NCBI RefSeq assembly: GCF_040412425.1
Contig: NC_089743.1
Location: forward strand, 88,775,971 to 88,839,970
Length of the DNA stretch: 64,000 bases
Reading direction: 5' to 3'
Source: Macrobrachium rosenbergii
Lineage: Eukaryota; Arthropoda; Malacostraca; Decapoda; Palaemonidae
Translations under genes and position numbers: made by a program
Part shown: one piece after another, positions 1 to 9,982 of the stretch
Layout: each line of letters opens with the position of its first letter
Position numbering within the stretch: the first letter of the stretch is position 1
Notes under the pieces: model-generated
What the model saw: only the letters and a program-made list of their open reading frames with translations
Told to the model about the DNA's origin: nothing
The model's database searches: none

Positions 1-540
1 TGCTCTCGAACGCCTCCTCAGTCTACGCTCCCTGCCTTCCCTGAGCAACCCTTCTGCCTTCTTTTAGCGTCTGATATTATGCTCACAGCCTGTCTTGAGT
101 TCAATGACAGTCGCTCGCTCTGAATGTGACGCAACAGTGGCTTGCCGTCTCTCGAGGCTCGCGCGCCCGCGCACACACACACACACACACTTACGCACAA
201 TGACAGGGGAAGAGAGAACTAAAATCATAAGGCAAAAACGACCAAGCAACAAATAAAAAAAAGTTTAATGACAATGGAGTACTGTTGTTTTGATCATTGG
301 AAACCATTTCAGAGGGCATGAAAGACCTTTTCATCAACGACTTGAAAAAGGCGTAAATTAACTTTTAGATTGTCGTCAACTAGAACATTATTTCCCGATT
401 TAAAAATCACGACCAGCAACTCACACATAAATCTGGTCTGAACACAACCGAAACAGCTATTCATTTTGTTCCGTCGATTACTGATAATATTGAATATTAC
501 TCTACGATCACAAATGGGGACCGTTATGGAAAGAAGCTAA
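1..540. other. Unrecognised non-coding stretch
   Basis: No gene or repeat family recognised. A short (AC)n run lies at about 172-190 beside a GC-rich patch. The two small open frames crossing it on the minus strand depend on the (AC)n run and have no recognisable domain. Confidence 0.5.
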
Positions 541-553
541 CAACGACCTCAAG

Positions 554-830
554 TTCTTCGTTGGACGAGTGGGTTCCGTTCTCAGCTAGCACTCTGCTGG
601 CCGCCGAGTTCGAATCTCCGACCGGCCAATGAAGAATAAGAGGAATCTATTTTTGGTGATAGAAGTTCATTTCTCGCTATAATGTGGTTCGGATTCCACA
701 ATAAGCTATAGGTCCCGTTGCAAGGTAACCAGTTGGTTCTTAGCCACGTCAAATAAATCTAACCCTTCGGGCCAGCCCTAGGAGAGCTGTTAATCAGCTC
801 AGTGGCCTGGTTAAGCTAAGGTATACTTAA
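554..830 (+). mobile_element. tRNA-derived SINE, copy 1 (full length)
   Basis: Copy of the main SINE family of this window. The tRNA-like head begins near TTCGTTGGACGAGTGG and carries a B-box-like GAGTTCGAATCTC at about 608-620. The body contains the small hairpin GAGCTGTTAATCAGCTC near the 3' end and finishes with GGTATACTTAA. It is flanked by an imperfect direct repeat (541-553 and 831-843, 10 of 13 identical), a plausible aged target-site duplication. Non-coding and dependent on a LINE-type enzyme for movement (general SINE biology). Family assignment rests on alignment by eye with eight other copies here. Confidence 0.85.
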
Positions 831-1009
831 CAACTGTCTCAAGAAGGCGCTTGATTTTTTCAGCTTTAGATAAGTTTTGCAAACAGAAAATCACACTTAA
901 AGGTAAAAACATACGGATTAAGAAGAGGAATTTCCTGTCACAAACTACCATGCTGGAGTGTGTCTTCAAAATAGAAGACACAAGAAAAGAAGTAATTAAA
1001 CAGCCTTAA

Positions 1010-1039
1010 TCTATCTATCTATCTATCTATCTATCTATA
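1010..1039. repeat. (CTAT)n tetranucleotide microsatellite
   Basis: About seven CTAT units, uninterrupted, between copies 1 and 2 of the SINE, which face away in opposite orientation. Confidence 0.9.
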
Positions 1040-1078
1040 GCGATTCCGGGTTAATGTGACAATGGTATGAAGCCTCAG

Positions 1079-1312
1079 TTAAGTACACCTTAGTTTAACC
1101 AGACCACTCAGCTGATTAACAGCTCTCCTAGGGCTGGCCCGAAGGATTAGACTTATTTTACGTGGCTAAGAACCAACTGGCTACCTAGCAACGGGACCTA
1201 CAGCTTACTGTGGAATCCGAACCACATTATACCGAGAAATGAATGTCTATCACCAGAAATAAATTCCTCTAATTCTTCATTGGCCGGCCGGAGACTCGAA
1301 CTCGGGCCACAG
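1079..1312 (-). mobile_element. tRNA-derived SINE, copy 2 (head truncated)
   Basis: Minus-strand copy. The 3' end (read as GTTAAGTACACCTTAG on the plus strand) and the body match copy 1, but the sequence stops within the tRNA-like head just after the B-box-like region. A (GA)n tract starts 8 bp further on. The break may be 5' truncation during insertion or later loss by microsatellite expansion. Confidence 0.85.
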
Positions 1313-1319
1313 GGACATC

Positions 1320-1320
<1 letters not shown>

Positions 1321-1367
<47 letters not shown>
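1321..1367. repeat. (GA)n microsatellite
   Basis: About 23 perfect GA units directly abutting the truncated SINE copy 2. Confidence 0.95.
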
Positions 1368-1370
<3 letters not shown>

Positions 1371-1642
1371 GCCGAGCTGGGTTTATTTACATGGCTATAA
1401 AAATTGTATTCTTTTACCAGTTTTCTTTCAATGGCCGTCAGGCACCTTGATCCTTTTCATTCAAAATAGAATAATAATAATACAATAATGCTCAAAGATT
1501 TGCAAATACACAACAAAGAAACATAAAAGAGAATACCCAAAGAAACACGGAGCGCAAATAACAAAAATAAGAAGACTGCTCAAAACTTATCGAAAAGAAA
1601 CAAAGAAAAAGAGAAAAAACAATGACAGGTGACGATACCAAA

Positions 1643-1647
<5 letters not shown>

Positions 1648-1708
<61 letters not shown>

Positions 1709-1728
1709 CTCTTTCTCTTTCTCTCTGT
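1648..1728. repeat. (CT)n microsatellite with imperfect tail
   Basis: About 28 CT units followed by an imperfect CTTT/CTCT pyrimidine tail. It creates long RE/SL-repeat open frames on both strands at 1490-1990, which are not genes. Confidence 0.95.
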
Positions 1729-2318
1729 CCCGTGTCCCTTCCCAATCCCTTGTGCCGGGGACCCCCTCTCGCCCTGGACCAAGCCGAGCAATATTCGAGA
1801 TCAAAGTCCCCCTCTGAAAGCTAATCAGCTGAAACTCTCCGGGAATTTCACATCCAGATTGGAAGTAAAGATCGCAGCCATTCGCAGCCAAAACCAACAA
1901 ACAGCCGAGGGATGGACAAGATACGGAATTCTTGGCGAAATACATTATTACTTTCGATTTCCTATACTTTCTTGCGAGTCTGAAGGAAAATGAGCGTTTC
2001 GTTGGGACTTCTCTTTCGAACGTGAAATCGTATAAGGGAATTTAACGTGTAACTTATCGAAGTGAGTGGGATATAAGATTTCTTGTTCTGTTATAACGCT
2101 GTGTGATCATTACTTATACCGCTGCAACACAATGAATTCCAATAGCTTCTTCAGAATGTTAAGAAAACGACCTAGTAACATTGTGAAATAATGCTTCACT
2201 AAATATTACTTAAGAATTTTAAAAATTATATGAGGAGGTCATTGTAACTATTACAAACACATATATCTAGTAAATAAAGCCTCAAAAGTAAGACAGTATC
2301 TGAATTTGTGAGATTTTA

Positions 2319-2446
<128 letters not shown>

Positions 2447-2462
2447 ATACTTTTATTCTACT

Positions 2463-2532
2463 TCGTGGTCGAGAGGCTAAGGACACCTCCCTCTGACACC
2501 TCGTGTGTGGGTATGAATCCTGCTGAGGCGTT
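2463..2532 (+). repeat. tRNA-like head of a probable second SINE family
   Basis: The segment has an A-box-like TGGTCGAGAGGCTAAGGA and, about 45 bp later, a B-box-like GGGTATGAATCC, the spacing expected of a tRNA-type internal promoter. It does not obviously fold into an intact cloverleaf and is followed by AT-rich sequence and a (CA)n(TA)n tract, so a SINE head fits better than a functional tRNA. Similarity to tRNA-Leu/Ser is only a guess from the A box. Confidence 0.4.
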
Positions 2533-2603
2533 AACATTTCTTTAATTTGGTTTAAGGCTTTACAAGCGAATCCAAAGGGTGTGGGAAGATCGAGAAGTTA
2601 AGA

Positions 2604-2606
<3 letters not shown>

Positions 2607-2677
<71 letters not shown>
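2607..2677. repeat. Compound (AC)n(TA)n microsatellite
   Basis: About 14 AC units switch directly into about 20 TA units. Confidence 0.95.
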
Positions 2678-2679
<2 letters not shown>

Positions 2680-2684
<5 letters not shown>

Positions 2685-3048
2685 CAATACAAAAAATAAA
2701 AACTGCATATCATCTGATTCTGATCAATGATCAATATTAAAAAAAAAAACAATTAATTTATCGAAAAGCGAGAATGACGAAGTCAACACGAAAATAAAAA
2801 CTGGAAAAATACAAAAATAAAAAAACAATATGACCTTCCCGGAAATATTCATCTACAATAGTCAGCAGGCGAACAGTCAGTCATTTTCGAACATTTATAT
2901 TAGTGAAAATTCCCTCTGTGGGTAATATCTGATGGACATTCAATATGCTGAAGAGGGGAAAACGAAACAGAGTCGCCAGGGTACAAGAAGGAAAAAATCA
3001 CCTCATATCTGTTACAGTTCTAATCAATCCTATTACAGCGGACGGTAA

Positions 3049-3050
<2 letters not shown>
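2680..3050. other. Unrecognised AT-rich stretch
   Basis: No gene or recognisable repeat. The 66-codon frame starting at 2945 runs into the adjacent (TC)n tract and has no domain. Confidence 0.5.

Positions 3051-3051
<1 letters not shown>

Positions 3052-3115
<64 letters not shown>
3052..3115. repeat. (TC)n microsatellite
   Basis: About 32 perfect TC units. Confidence 0.95.
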
Positions 3116-3117
<2 letters not shown>

Positions 3118-3252
3118 GACGAGACCACTTGAATTGATGACTTGATGCAAGAGAGCTGGAAATAATGGTAGAATATTTAACAGTCACCGGTCACTTGATT
3201 ACTGACGGTCGGTTGCATCACCTTTGTAATCATCGAGCCAAGGTTGAAAGTT

Positions 3253-3256
<4 letters not shown>

Positions 3257-3317
<61 letters not shown>
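3257..3317. repeat. (GA)n microsatellite
   Basis: About 30 GA units, only 140 bp from the (TC)n tract at 3052. The two tracts are complementary in orientation and could pair as long hairpin arms. Confidence 0.95.
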
Positions 3318-3319
<2 letters not shown>

Positions 3320-3873
3320 CTACAAGTCAATAACTGATTCCTGGAATCAGTCAAGTGATGCACCGCCTCTCATCGGCGGGTACCCAGCCGACAGTCTCCA
3401 TACCTGTTGGGGAGGAAGAATGGTCCGAAATGAAGGGACAGGCGAGGAGAAGAAGGAAAAATGAATGAGAGAAGTAGACGTAGGAGGAGGCAAAGGAGAA
3501 GAGGAGGAAGGGAAGGGGTGGTGGAACTAGCCACTTGAAAAACTGGGGATGAATTTCTATCGAGCGAATAGCTTAGGGCTCACTTCTCCAACGTGATGAT
3601 TTGAATCTCGGAAGGTAAGATAGGGTACTTTTCCCCCTTTTTCCCTGTCAATGGGTTTCATTTTCCACAGACAAAAGAAGTGAGAAACACCTGTTTGGGT
3701 ATTTATATACTCTCTCTCTCTTTCTGCCGAGAGGGTGCCATCGCCACCAGAAAGTTCCCGTAGCGAGAAGTAAAACATTCGCAGCTTTAGTAAGGACAGA
3801 AAAAATGATTGAAAACTACAAGTAGGGCATGATATATACGAGACTACTTTTTAACAAGTACTAATAAAAACAA
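3318..3873. other. Unrecognised stretch, purine-rich in part
   Basis: 3420-3520 is a G/A-rich run (GAGGAGAAGAAGG type). The 73-codon minus-strand frame at 3557-3778 has no recognisable domain. Confidence 0.45.
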
Positions 3874-3880
3874 GTGAAAA

Positions 3881-4322
3881 ATGCGCCAAAGTTTCTTTGG
3901 CGCAATACAGTTTTCTTTACAGCGTATAATGCTGCATGAAACTTTCAGCCATGGCCCAAGAAACTCTTTGCCGCAGCCCATGAAACACAGCCACGGTCCG
4001 GTGGTTGCCTCAGCCACGGCCCATGAAACTCTTAGCCAGAGTCCACGAAACTCAGCCACGGTCCGATGATGGCCTGTGTTGTTGGTACCTTTAGCGGTGC
4101 AAGAAGTACTGTTATGGCTAAATTTAACCTTATATAAAATTAAAAAACTACTGAGGCTAGAGGGCTGCAGTTTGGTATGTTTAATGATTGGAGGGTGGAT
4201 GAACAACATACCAATTTGCAGCCCTCTAGCCTCAGTAGTTTTTAAGGTCTGAGGGCGGACAGAAAAAGTGCGGACGGACGGACAAAGCCATCTCAATAGT
4301 TTTCTTTTACAGAAAACTAAAA
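3881..4322 (-). mobile_element. Hairpin-rich dispersed repeat (decapod-type, unnamed)
   Basis: The unit starts with a perfect 9-bp hairpin at 3883-3903 (GCGCCAAAG and CTTTGGCGC around TTT). It contains three or four loose copies of an ATGAAAC...AGCCACGGTCC motif, then a very long hairpin at 4142-4243, and ends with a small hairpin AGTTTTC/GAAAACT at about 4298-4318. I recognise this sequence from memory as a high-copy interspersed repeat in decapods, but cannot confirm that here. The open frames on it (3844-4332 minus, 3881-4069 plus) are repeat translation. Class unresolved: foldback or MITE-like. Terminal hairpins recall Helitrons, but no clear CTRR terminus with the right spacing is present. 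Confidence 0.6.
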
Positions 4323-4339
4323 ATGGTGGCAAAAAATAT

Positions 4340-4820
4340 CCAGTTACCAGTATAAGTTAAGCGAACAGTTCCTACCTAAGAGGAGAAAAATTAAAACTTA
4401 AATAAAGATCGAGAAAGATCGAGAAACAAAGATACGAATACTCTACAAAAGGCAACGTATTTTCATTATCGTAAAGGGCGACAAAATGTCCATCGTAATA
4501 ATCAAGTCCATTTGAGAAAATGTTTATCATGGTTGAATTAGGAAAAATGAAGATAAAGTTCAAAGGGCGATATATTATGAATTTTGCCTCCATAAGAAAC
4601 ACGCAAATGCTTGTTTTCTCAAATGAGGCTCGGTTTCTGTTAATGGCCTTAATTATACAGTGGAAATTTTGTCGGCCTTTACGATAATTAAAATGCGTTA
4701 CTTGCTGTTTGTACAAATACTTTTTGCACAGCGTTCATATCTGCGTTTTTCGATTTTATTAATCTTTAATTTCCCCTCTTAGGTAGGAACTTTACAGTTC
4801 GCTTACTTTTACACTGGTAA
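4340..4820. mobile_element. Short inverted-repeat element, hAT-like MITE candidate
   Basis: The left end (4340-4395) and the reverse complement of the right end (4766-4820) match over about 50 bp with small gaps. Shared blocks include TTACCAGT, AAGCGAAC and GTTCCTACCTAAGAGG. Both ends are bordered by an AAAATAT-type sequence (4332-4339 and 4821-4828), consistent with an 8-bp target-site duplication, the size used by hAT transposons. The roughly 370-bp interior has no open frame with a recognisable domain, so the element would be non-autonomous. It abuts the hairpin-rich repeat on its left. Confidence 0.55.
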
Positions 4821-4950
4821 TAAAATATTTTGTTTATGCCGCAATTTTATTTTTTGTTTATTAAGGGTTATCAAAAAGTAGCCTCATATATATATCTTGC
4901 TCTGGCTGTAGTTTCATTCATTGTTTTTCTTCCTTTGCTGTATATATATA

Positions 4951-4984
4951 CATACATACATACATACATACATACATACATACA

Positions 4985-5073
<89 letters not shown>
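4951..5073. repeat. Compound (CATA)n(TA)n microsatellite
   Basis: About 15 CATA units followed by about 30 TA units. Open frames of 107-118 codons on both strands here are repeat translation. Confidence 0.95.
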
Positions 5074-5079
<6 letters not shown>

Positions 5080-5199
5080 TATATATATATATAATTGTAT
5101 GTATGTACTGTGTGTATGTGTATATATATATATATATTATTTGTATATACATATATACACATATACATATATATAAATATACATAACTATACACACGTT

Positions 5200-5480
5200 C
5201 CCATCTGGAAGGGGTGGCACAACAATGTTGGAGCCTTATGTATGAATGTGTGTGTGTGTTTGTGTGCGTTTTTCCGTTTCAGGGAGCAGATCTAATATGT
5301 GTTATCCTTCTGGTTCTCCTGATGTCTTTTTGGGATAGATTTTTAGTCCCCCGCCCCTGCCTGCTACGTCCAGATTGCTATTCACCACAGCTGACTAGGT
5401 CAACAGAGGCACAATGAGATTCGACCTACCTTGCCATTAAGGTTTCTTTTTTCCAAAATCTTAATCTACGGTCCAAGATT
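5200..5480. other. Unrecognised stretch between microsatellites
   Basis: Contains a short imperfect (TG)n at about 5248-5267. No gene or repeat family recognised. Confidence 0.4.
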
Positions 5481-5485
5481 GCCCC

Positions 5486-5486
<1 letters not shown>

Positions 5487-5567
<81 letters not shown>
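5487..5567. repeat. Compound (CA)n(TA)n microsatellite
   Basis: Short CA run then about 32 TA units. Confidence 0.95.
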
Positions 5568-5571
<4 letters not shown>

Positions 5572-5589
5572 TTGTGTTGCATGTATACC

Positions 5590-5888
5590 CTGTAAGGGGT
5601 AATGCCTGTCAATGCACCTCACGCGGTGCACTGTAGGCATTACTTAAGGGTCTTTGCAACGTCCCTTCGGCCCCTAGCTGCAACCTCTTTCATTCCTTCT
5701 ACTGTACCTCCGTTCATATTCACTTGCTTCCATCTGACTTTCTACCCTCTCCAACAACTGTTTCATAGTGCAACTGCGAGGTTCTCCTCCTATTACACCT
5801 TTCAAATCTCCTTACCGTCAATTTCTATTTCAGCGCTGACTGACCTCGTAGGTCCCAGCGCTTGGCCTTTGGTCTAAACTCTATATTC
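5590..5888 (+). mobile_element. Dispersed repeat ending in GGTCCCAGCGCTTGGCC (decapod-type)
   Basis: The block from about CCTGTAAGGGGTAATGCC to GGTCCCAGCGCTTGGCC followed by a TTTGGTCTAAACTC tail matches, from memory, a repeat that is very common in decapod genomes and UTRs. It lies between two (TA)n tracts, the common setting for this kind of insert. The 91-codon frame across it has no domain and is probably incidental. Only one copy was noticed in this window, so the assignment cannot be tested internally. Confidence 0.5.
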
Positions 5889-5889
5889 A

Positions 5890-5995
<106 letters not shown>

Positions 5996-5999
5996 ATAT

Positions 6000-6674
6000 A
6001 ATCATTACAATATATTTAATAAAAAAATTATCTGAAGATAACTTGTCTAACACCTCCTCCAGTTTAATAGATCCTGAAAACCACCTGTTTTATAAATCGC
6101 TAGGGCAATAAACTGAAAGAAATACATTTTAAAAGATAAAAAAAAAAATAGCGTGTAATTGAACTCTCTCTCCCTCTCTCTCTCTCACCCTTTTATTGAT
6201 TCTGAAAGTTTCGTACAAAAGTCAAATCAAGGTCAGTGGAAGACGAAGCCATCCATCACCTTTTTCACAGAGGGTTACATCTGGGAGAGATATCTATCGA
6301 TCCAGGTTCTTCTTGTCTCTTCCTTACCACCTCCTCCTCCTCCTCCTCCTCCTCCCCCAGGGAACCCCCTCCCTTTTATTCACGCTGAAAAGGAGCAAGG
6401 ACTTTGACCCTTATTGACAGCGGACGTAAGGGTGTTATCATGGCTACTCTCACGGAGTCGTTTTGTTCTCCTCAGAGAATTATCGCAATATTTCTTCATT
6501 TTGTCCTTTCGTTACTTCTAATATATTAACATAATCTCTGTTTTCAATGCCCCTGCTCCGTTATTTGCTTTTCGTTATGGTAGATTTATATGGTTTCTCC
6601 AATGAGGCGTCGATGAAAAAGTGTTTAAAAATATCACGAGTGTTGAAAGGCTCTACCAAAAGAAAAATAATTCA

Positions 6675-6678
<4 letters not shown>
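6000..6678. other. Unrecognised stretch
   Basis: Holds a short (TC)n at 6165-6186 and a (TCC)n trinucleotide run at about 6328-6355. The 66-82 codon frames here depend on those repeats. Confidence 0.45.

Positions 6679-6727
<49 letters not shown>
6679..6727. repeat. (TC)n microsatellite
   Basis: About 24 TC units. Confidence 0.95.
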
Positions 6728-6732
<5 letters not shown>

Positions 6733-7213
6733 TTTGAAATGGCATAGGTTTACAGCGAAGGAGTTAATATATGTCGGTAAGCAATAATAAATGCGTGATA
6801 AGAGAGAACTTATAAAGGAAAATATGTTAATTTGTAACCACCAACTAAAAAAAGAACTGATTTCAATAAGAAATGAGAAAAGATTGACAAGGTAACTAAT
6901 AAAATGTTGATAGATATATCACACGATTCAGTATTTTTTTTTTCTAACAGAAGGAAGAATATTATGAGATTACACAGCTGAAGTCTGACAACCGCACAAG
7001 ACGTGTAGCGCAGGCAATTAGAAAGACACCCGTTAAGATATCTTGATAAGCCGAGACGGAATCGTCTTCGATTGCCGGATCCCTCTCCCAACTCAATAGC
7101 TTCGCCTATCAATAGTTCCACTCAGCTGAATACTAACCCAACGCATTTCTCTCCGTTTAATCCGAGAGAATTCCCCACTACTTTCATTCGGATTTAGGCC
7201 TCTTTTCCTTTCA

Positions 7214-7215
<2 letters not shown>
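6728..7215. other. Unrecognised stretch
   Basis: The longest frame is 103 codons on the minus strand (6810-7121). It has no motif I recognise, and neither exon structure nor a promoter can be argued. Confidence 0.4.

Positions 7216-7265
<50 letters not shown>
7216..7265. repeat. (TC)n microsatellite with CA tail
   Basis: About 24 TC units followed by a few CA units. Confidence 0.95.
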
Positions 7266-7274
<9 letters not shown>

Positions 7275-7917
7275 TCACTAACTAACTAACTACAGAGCGC
7301 ATCCATAAATGCATATGAAAACTTCTTAGTCAATAGGTTATTATGACTCTTAAATGTAAATGGTTCTGGTGGATGGAACATTGAAAGTTGTGTGTTTTGA
7401 CTTTTATCGGGAGAATCAACATAGTCTTACTGTTGGCATGCATAAAAAAAAATCTTTGGCTTCTATTAAAAATCATCTTATATTTGAATGAATGATCCTT
7501 TTTTGACCCATGTCCTCCTTTTGAATATTTAGAGAAAATTAATAGAAAATTTAGATATACTTTTTAAATAATTGATTTGACCCACAATTTAGATTTTCAA
7601 TAATTTTTTTAAAACTTTAATTACGGTAATATAGTATGTTTTGTAGGAAAGGATAAATGGCTACCATGAGGTAAATTGCCAGATATTGCAGGACACCGTT
7701 CAGGCAACCATACTCGGAGAGGAAAGGCCACATGTGTAATTATATAGAATTACAGCCAGCTGTGGTGGACTTCGATAACGAATACACTTGAGTGCAAGTT
7801 TGAGCTTCAGTCCAGTGTAGTTCATTTCAGAGGCCTTGAACCTAAACGTCCGAAGTGGGGCTTACTGTTTGCCGTGGAATCTCAAGTGTCTGCAATTGTT
7901 GCCACACACACACACAT

Positions 7918-8059
7918 GTATAACTGAATCACGAAAATATGGAACGTGATGAATATATAAATAAAGATCAAATCCACGAAGGAAACGGAAACACTGGAGT
8001 GCTGCGAGGCCTTTCGACACTGGTCCTTTACTTAGCAGTGGATTTTATCTTTATTTACA
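7918..8059 (+). repeat. Partial copy of palindromic dispersed repeat (see 18.27 kb)
   Basis: Contains GGAAACGGAAACACTGGAGT, the TTTCGACAC...GTCCTTTACTTAGCAG block and the terminal GGATTTTATCTTTATTT, all shared with 18273-18470. Here the second palindrome arm is nearly absent: the sequence jumps from CTTAGCAG straight to GGATTTTATC. Its 5' flank (ATCACGAAAATATGGAACGTGAT) is related in reverse complement to the sequence after the 18-kb copy. Confidence 0.7.
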
Positions 8060-8142
8060 CACACACATATATATATATGTGTGTATATATATGTATATGA
8101 ATATATATAATTGTATATTATATATTATATATATATATATAT

Positions 8143-8214
<72 letters not shown>
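8057..8214. repeat. (TA)n-rich tract with CA/TG interruptions
   Basis: Begins with a short CA run, then TA repeats with ATGTGTGT interruptions, ending in about 28 uninterrupted TA units. Confidence 0.9.
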
Positions 8215-8219
<5 letters not shown>

Positions 8220-8231
8220 GCTGGTCAATGC

Positions 8232-8633
<402 letters not shown>

Positions 8634-9090
8634 TTCTTTCTTCCAGGAAACATACTGTATTGCCATAATTGAAGTTTAAAAAAAAAAATTTGAATCTAAA
8701 TTGTAGATCAAATTAATTATTAAAAAATAAATGTACATTTTCTATTAATTTTCTGCAAATACTCAAAAGGATGAAATGAGTAAAAACAGAATCATTCATT
8801 CAAATATAAGATGATATTTAAGAGAATCCAAAGACTATGTTGATTCTCCCGATAAAAGCCAGGGTCCTTAGACTTCGCCAACGATAAATAAAATAGAACG
8901 GACTGTAAAAGCAGACAAATAGTTCATAAACAGCAATAATATTGACAAACAACGACGCCAAACAATAACAAACGGCTCTTTTATTCATTTCCCTGTACAT
9001 CTAACAGAGGCCACCCGCATATCCACTTCCAAGTATGAAAACAAATAGTCCCCATTTTCTATGACGGGAATATATGTCATATACGCAATT

Positions 9091-9092
<2 letters not shown>

Positions 9093-9131
<39 letters not shown>
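9093..9131. repeat. (GA)n microsatellite
   Basis: About 19 GA units. Confidence 0.95.
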
Positions 9132-9134
<3 letters not shown>

Positions 9135-9202
9135 TGTAAAACAGAAAGAAAATGAAGAAACATAAGTGTAATTACACATTTGATTATATACATATATGTA
9201 CA

Positions 9203-9203
9203 G

Positions 9204-9254
<51 letters not shown>
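9203..9254. repeat. (TA)n microsatellite
   Basis: About 25 TA units with one phase break. Confidence 0.9.
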
Positions 9255-9260
<6 letters not shown>

Positions 9261-9557
9261 TTACTTAAGGATTTATAATAAAAAGTTAATGAACTTCATA
9301 CAGTATTAATGTACACACACTTTATACGTGTACCCAAAAAGAAAAAAAACTAATTCATAAAACACACTAAGATACATTAAATATCATGGTAAATAAGAGA
9401 TAGTTGGGAAGACAGTCAACAGGTTTAGACTTGTCTTCGTACTGTACAGTAAAACGGCATCTTCAGCCTGCGTTCTTTACAGGAATCAGTATGAGAGAGA
9501 CTGGTCCGAGCCAACCTCATTCCCCCTAAATGGGACGTTGCACCTCTACCCATAGCA

Positions 9558-9962
9558 TATGAGGTCCAAATCTGTCGCCGGGACCCTCGGAGCATCCTCG
9601 CTTCAAAACAAAATCTACATGATGTAAAGAGTACTCTCAGGAAACAAAGATCTAGCACTCATTCAAACGATCTTTTATGCATTTTTCAGAAAATATTTCA
9701 TGTCCTTGTTAGAACTGTAATTACTAACGTATGTAAGGCGCTGCAAGCTTTCCAACCATACGTATTTGAAATCTCTTCCTAAATTGCATACAGAATTGTT
9801 AACCATTCTTCAGGTGTAAGAAAACACATTTGACTGCGCCGCCGACGTCCTTTTTATCCCTGTGTCCGTGCCATTTTTACACGCAAGAGTTCGATCTGTC
9901 AGAGATTTTGTCAATAAAGCAGAATACCTTGATTGTGCCTCTTACTCGCCACCTCGTTATAC
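9558..9962 (+). repeat. 5' LTR of the gypsy element
   Basis: Aligns with 13601-13892 at the start (GAGGTCCA.ATCTGTC), the middle (GAATTGTTAACCATTCTTCA) and the 3' end (CTGTCAGAGATTT, AATAAAGCA, CCTCGTTATA). It is about 110 bp longer than the 3' LTR because of two extra segments (about 9618-9638 and 9685-9775). AATAAA at 9913-9918 is the likely polyadenylation signal. Confidence 0.8.
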
Positions 9963-9982
9963 TGGTGTCCCTGATGATGACC
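9963..9982 (+). promoter_or_regulatory. Candidate primer-binding site
   Basis: TGGTGTCCC directly follows the end of LTR homology, as expected for tRNA-primed minus-strand synthesis in LTR retrotransposons. It overlaps the first gag ATG codons (9974 and 9977). The priming tRNA was not identified. Confidence 0.5.

Noticed and set aside
554..620. Functional tRNA gene at the head of SINE copies
   Set aside because: Only promoter-like boxes remain. There is no complete cloverleaf, and the same sequence recurs attached to a common SINE body.
1490..1993. 99-123 codon frames on both strands with Arg-Glu or Ser-Leu repeats
   Set aside because: Generated by the (CT)n tract. The non-repeat ends have no recognisable domain.
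3881..4322. Helitron
   Set aside because: A terminal hairpin is present, but the expected CTRR end at proper spacing and an AT insertion site are not clear.
3844..4332. 162-codon minus-strand open frame
   Set aside because: It lies wholly within the hairpin-rich dispersed repeat, and the translation mirrors the repeat with no domain.
4830..5194. 107-118 codon frames of Tyr/Ile repeats on both strands
   Set aside because: Translation of (CATA)n(TA)n microsatellites. The same applies to frames at 2308, 21396, 27329, 32357, 34964, 37565, 45662, 48352, 61013 and 61704.
9830..9973. Upstream part of the open frame leading into gag
   Set aside because: It lies inside the 5' LTR and its translation does not resemble gag. 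The likely start is ATG 9974 or 9977.
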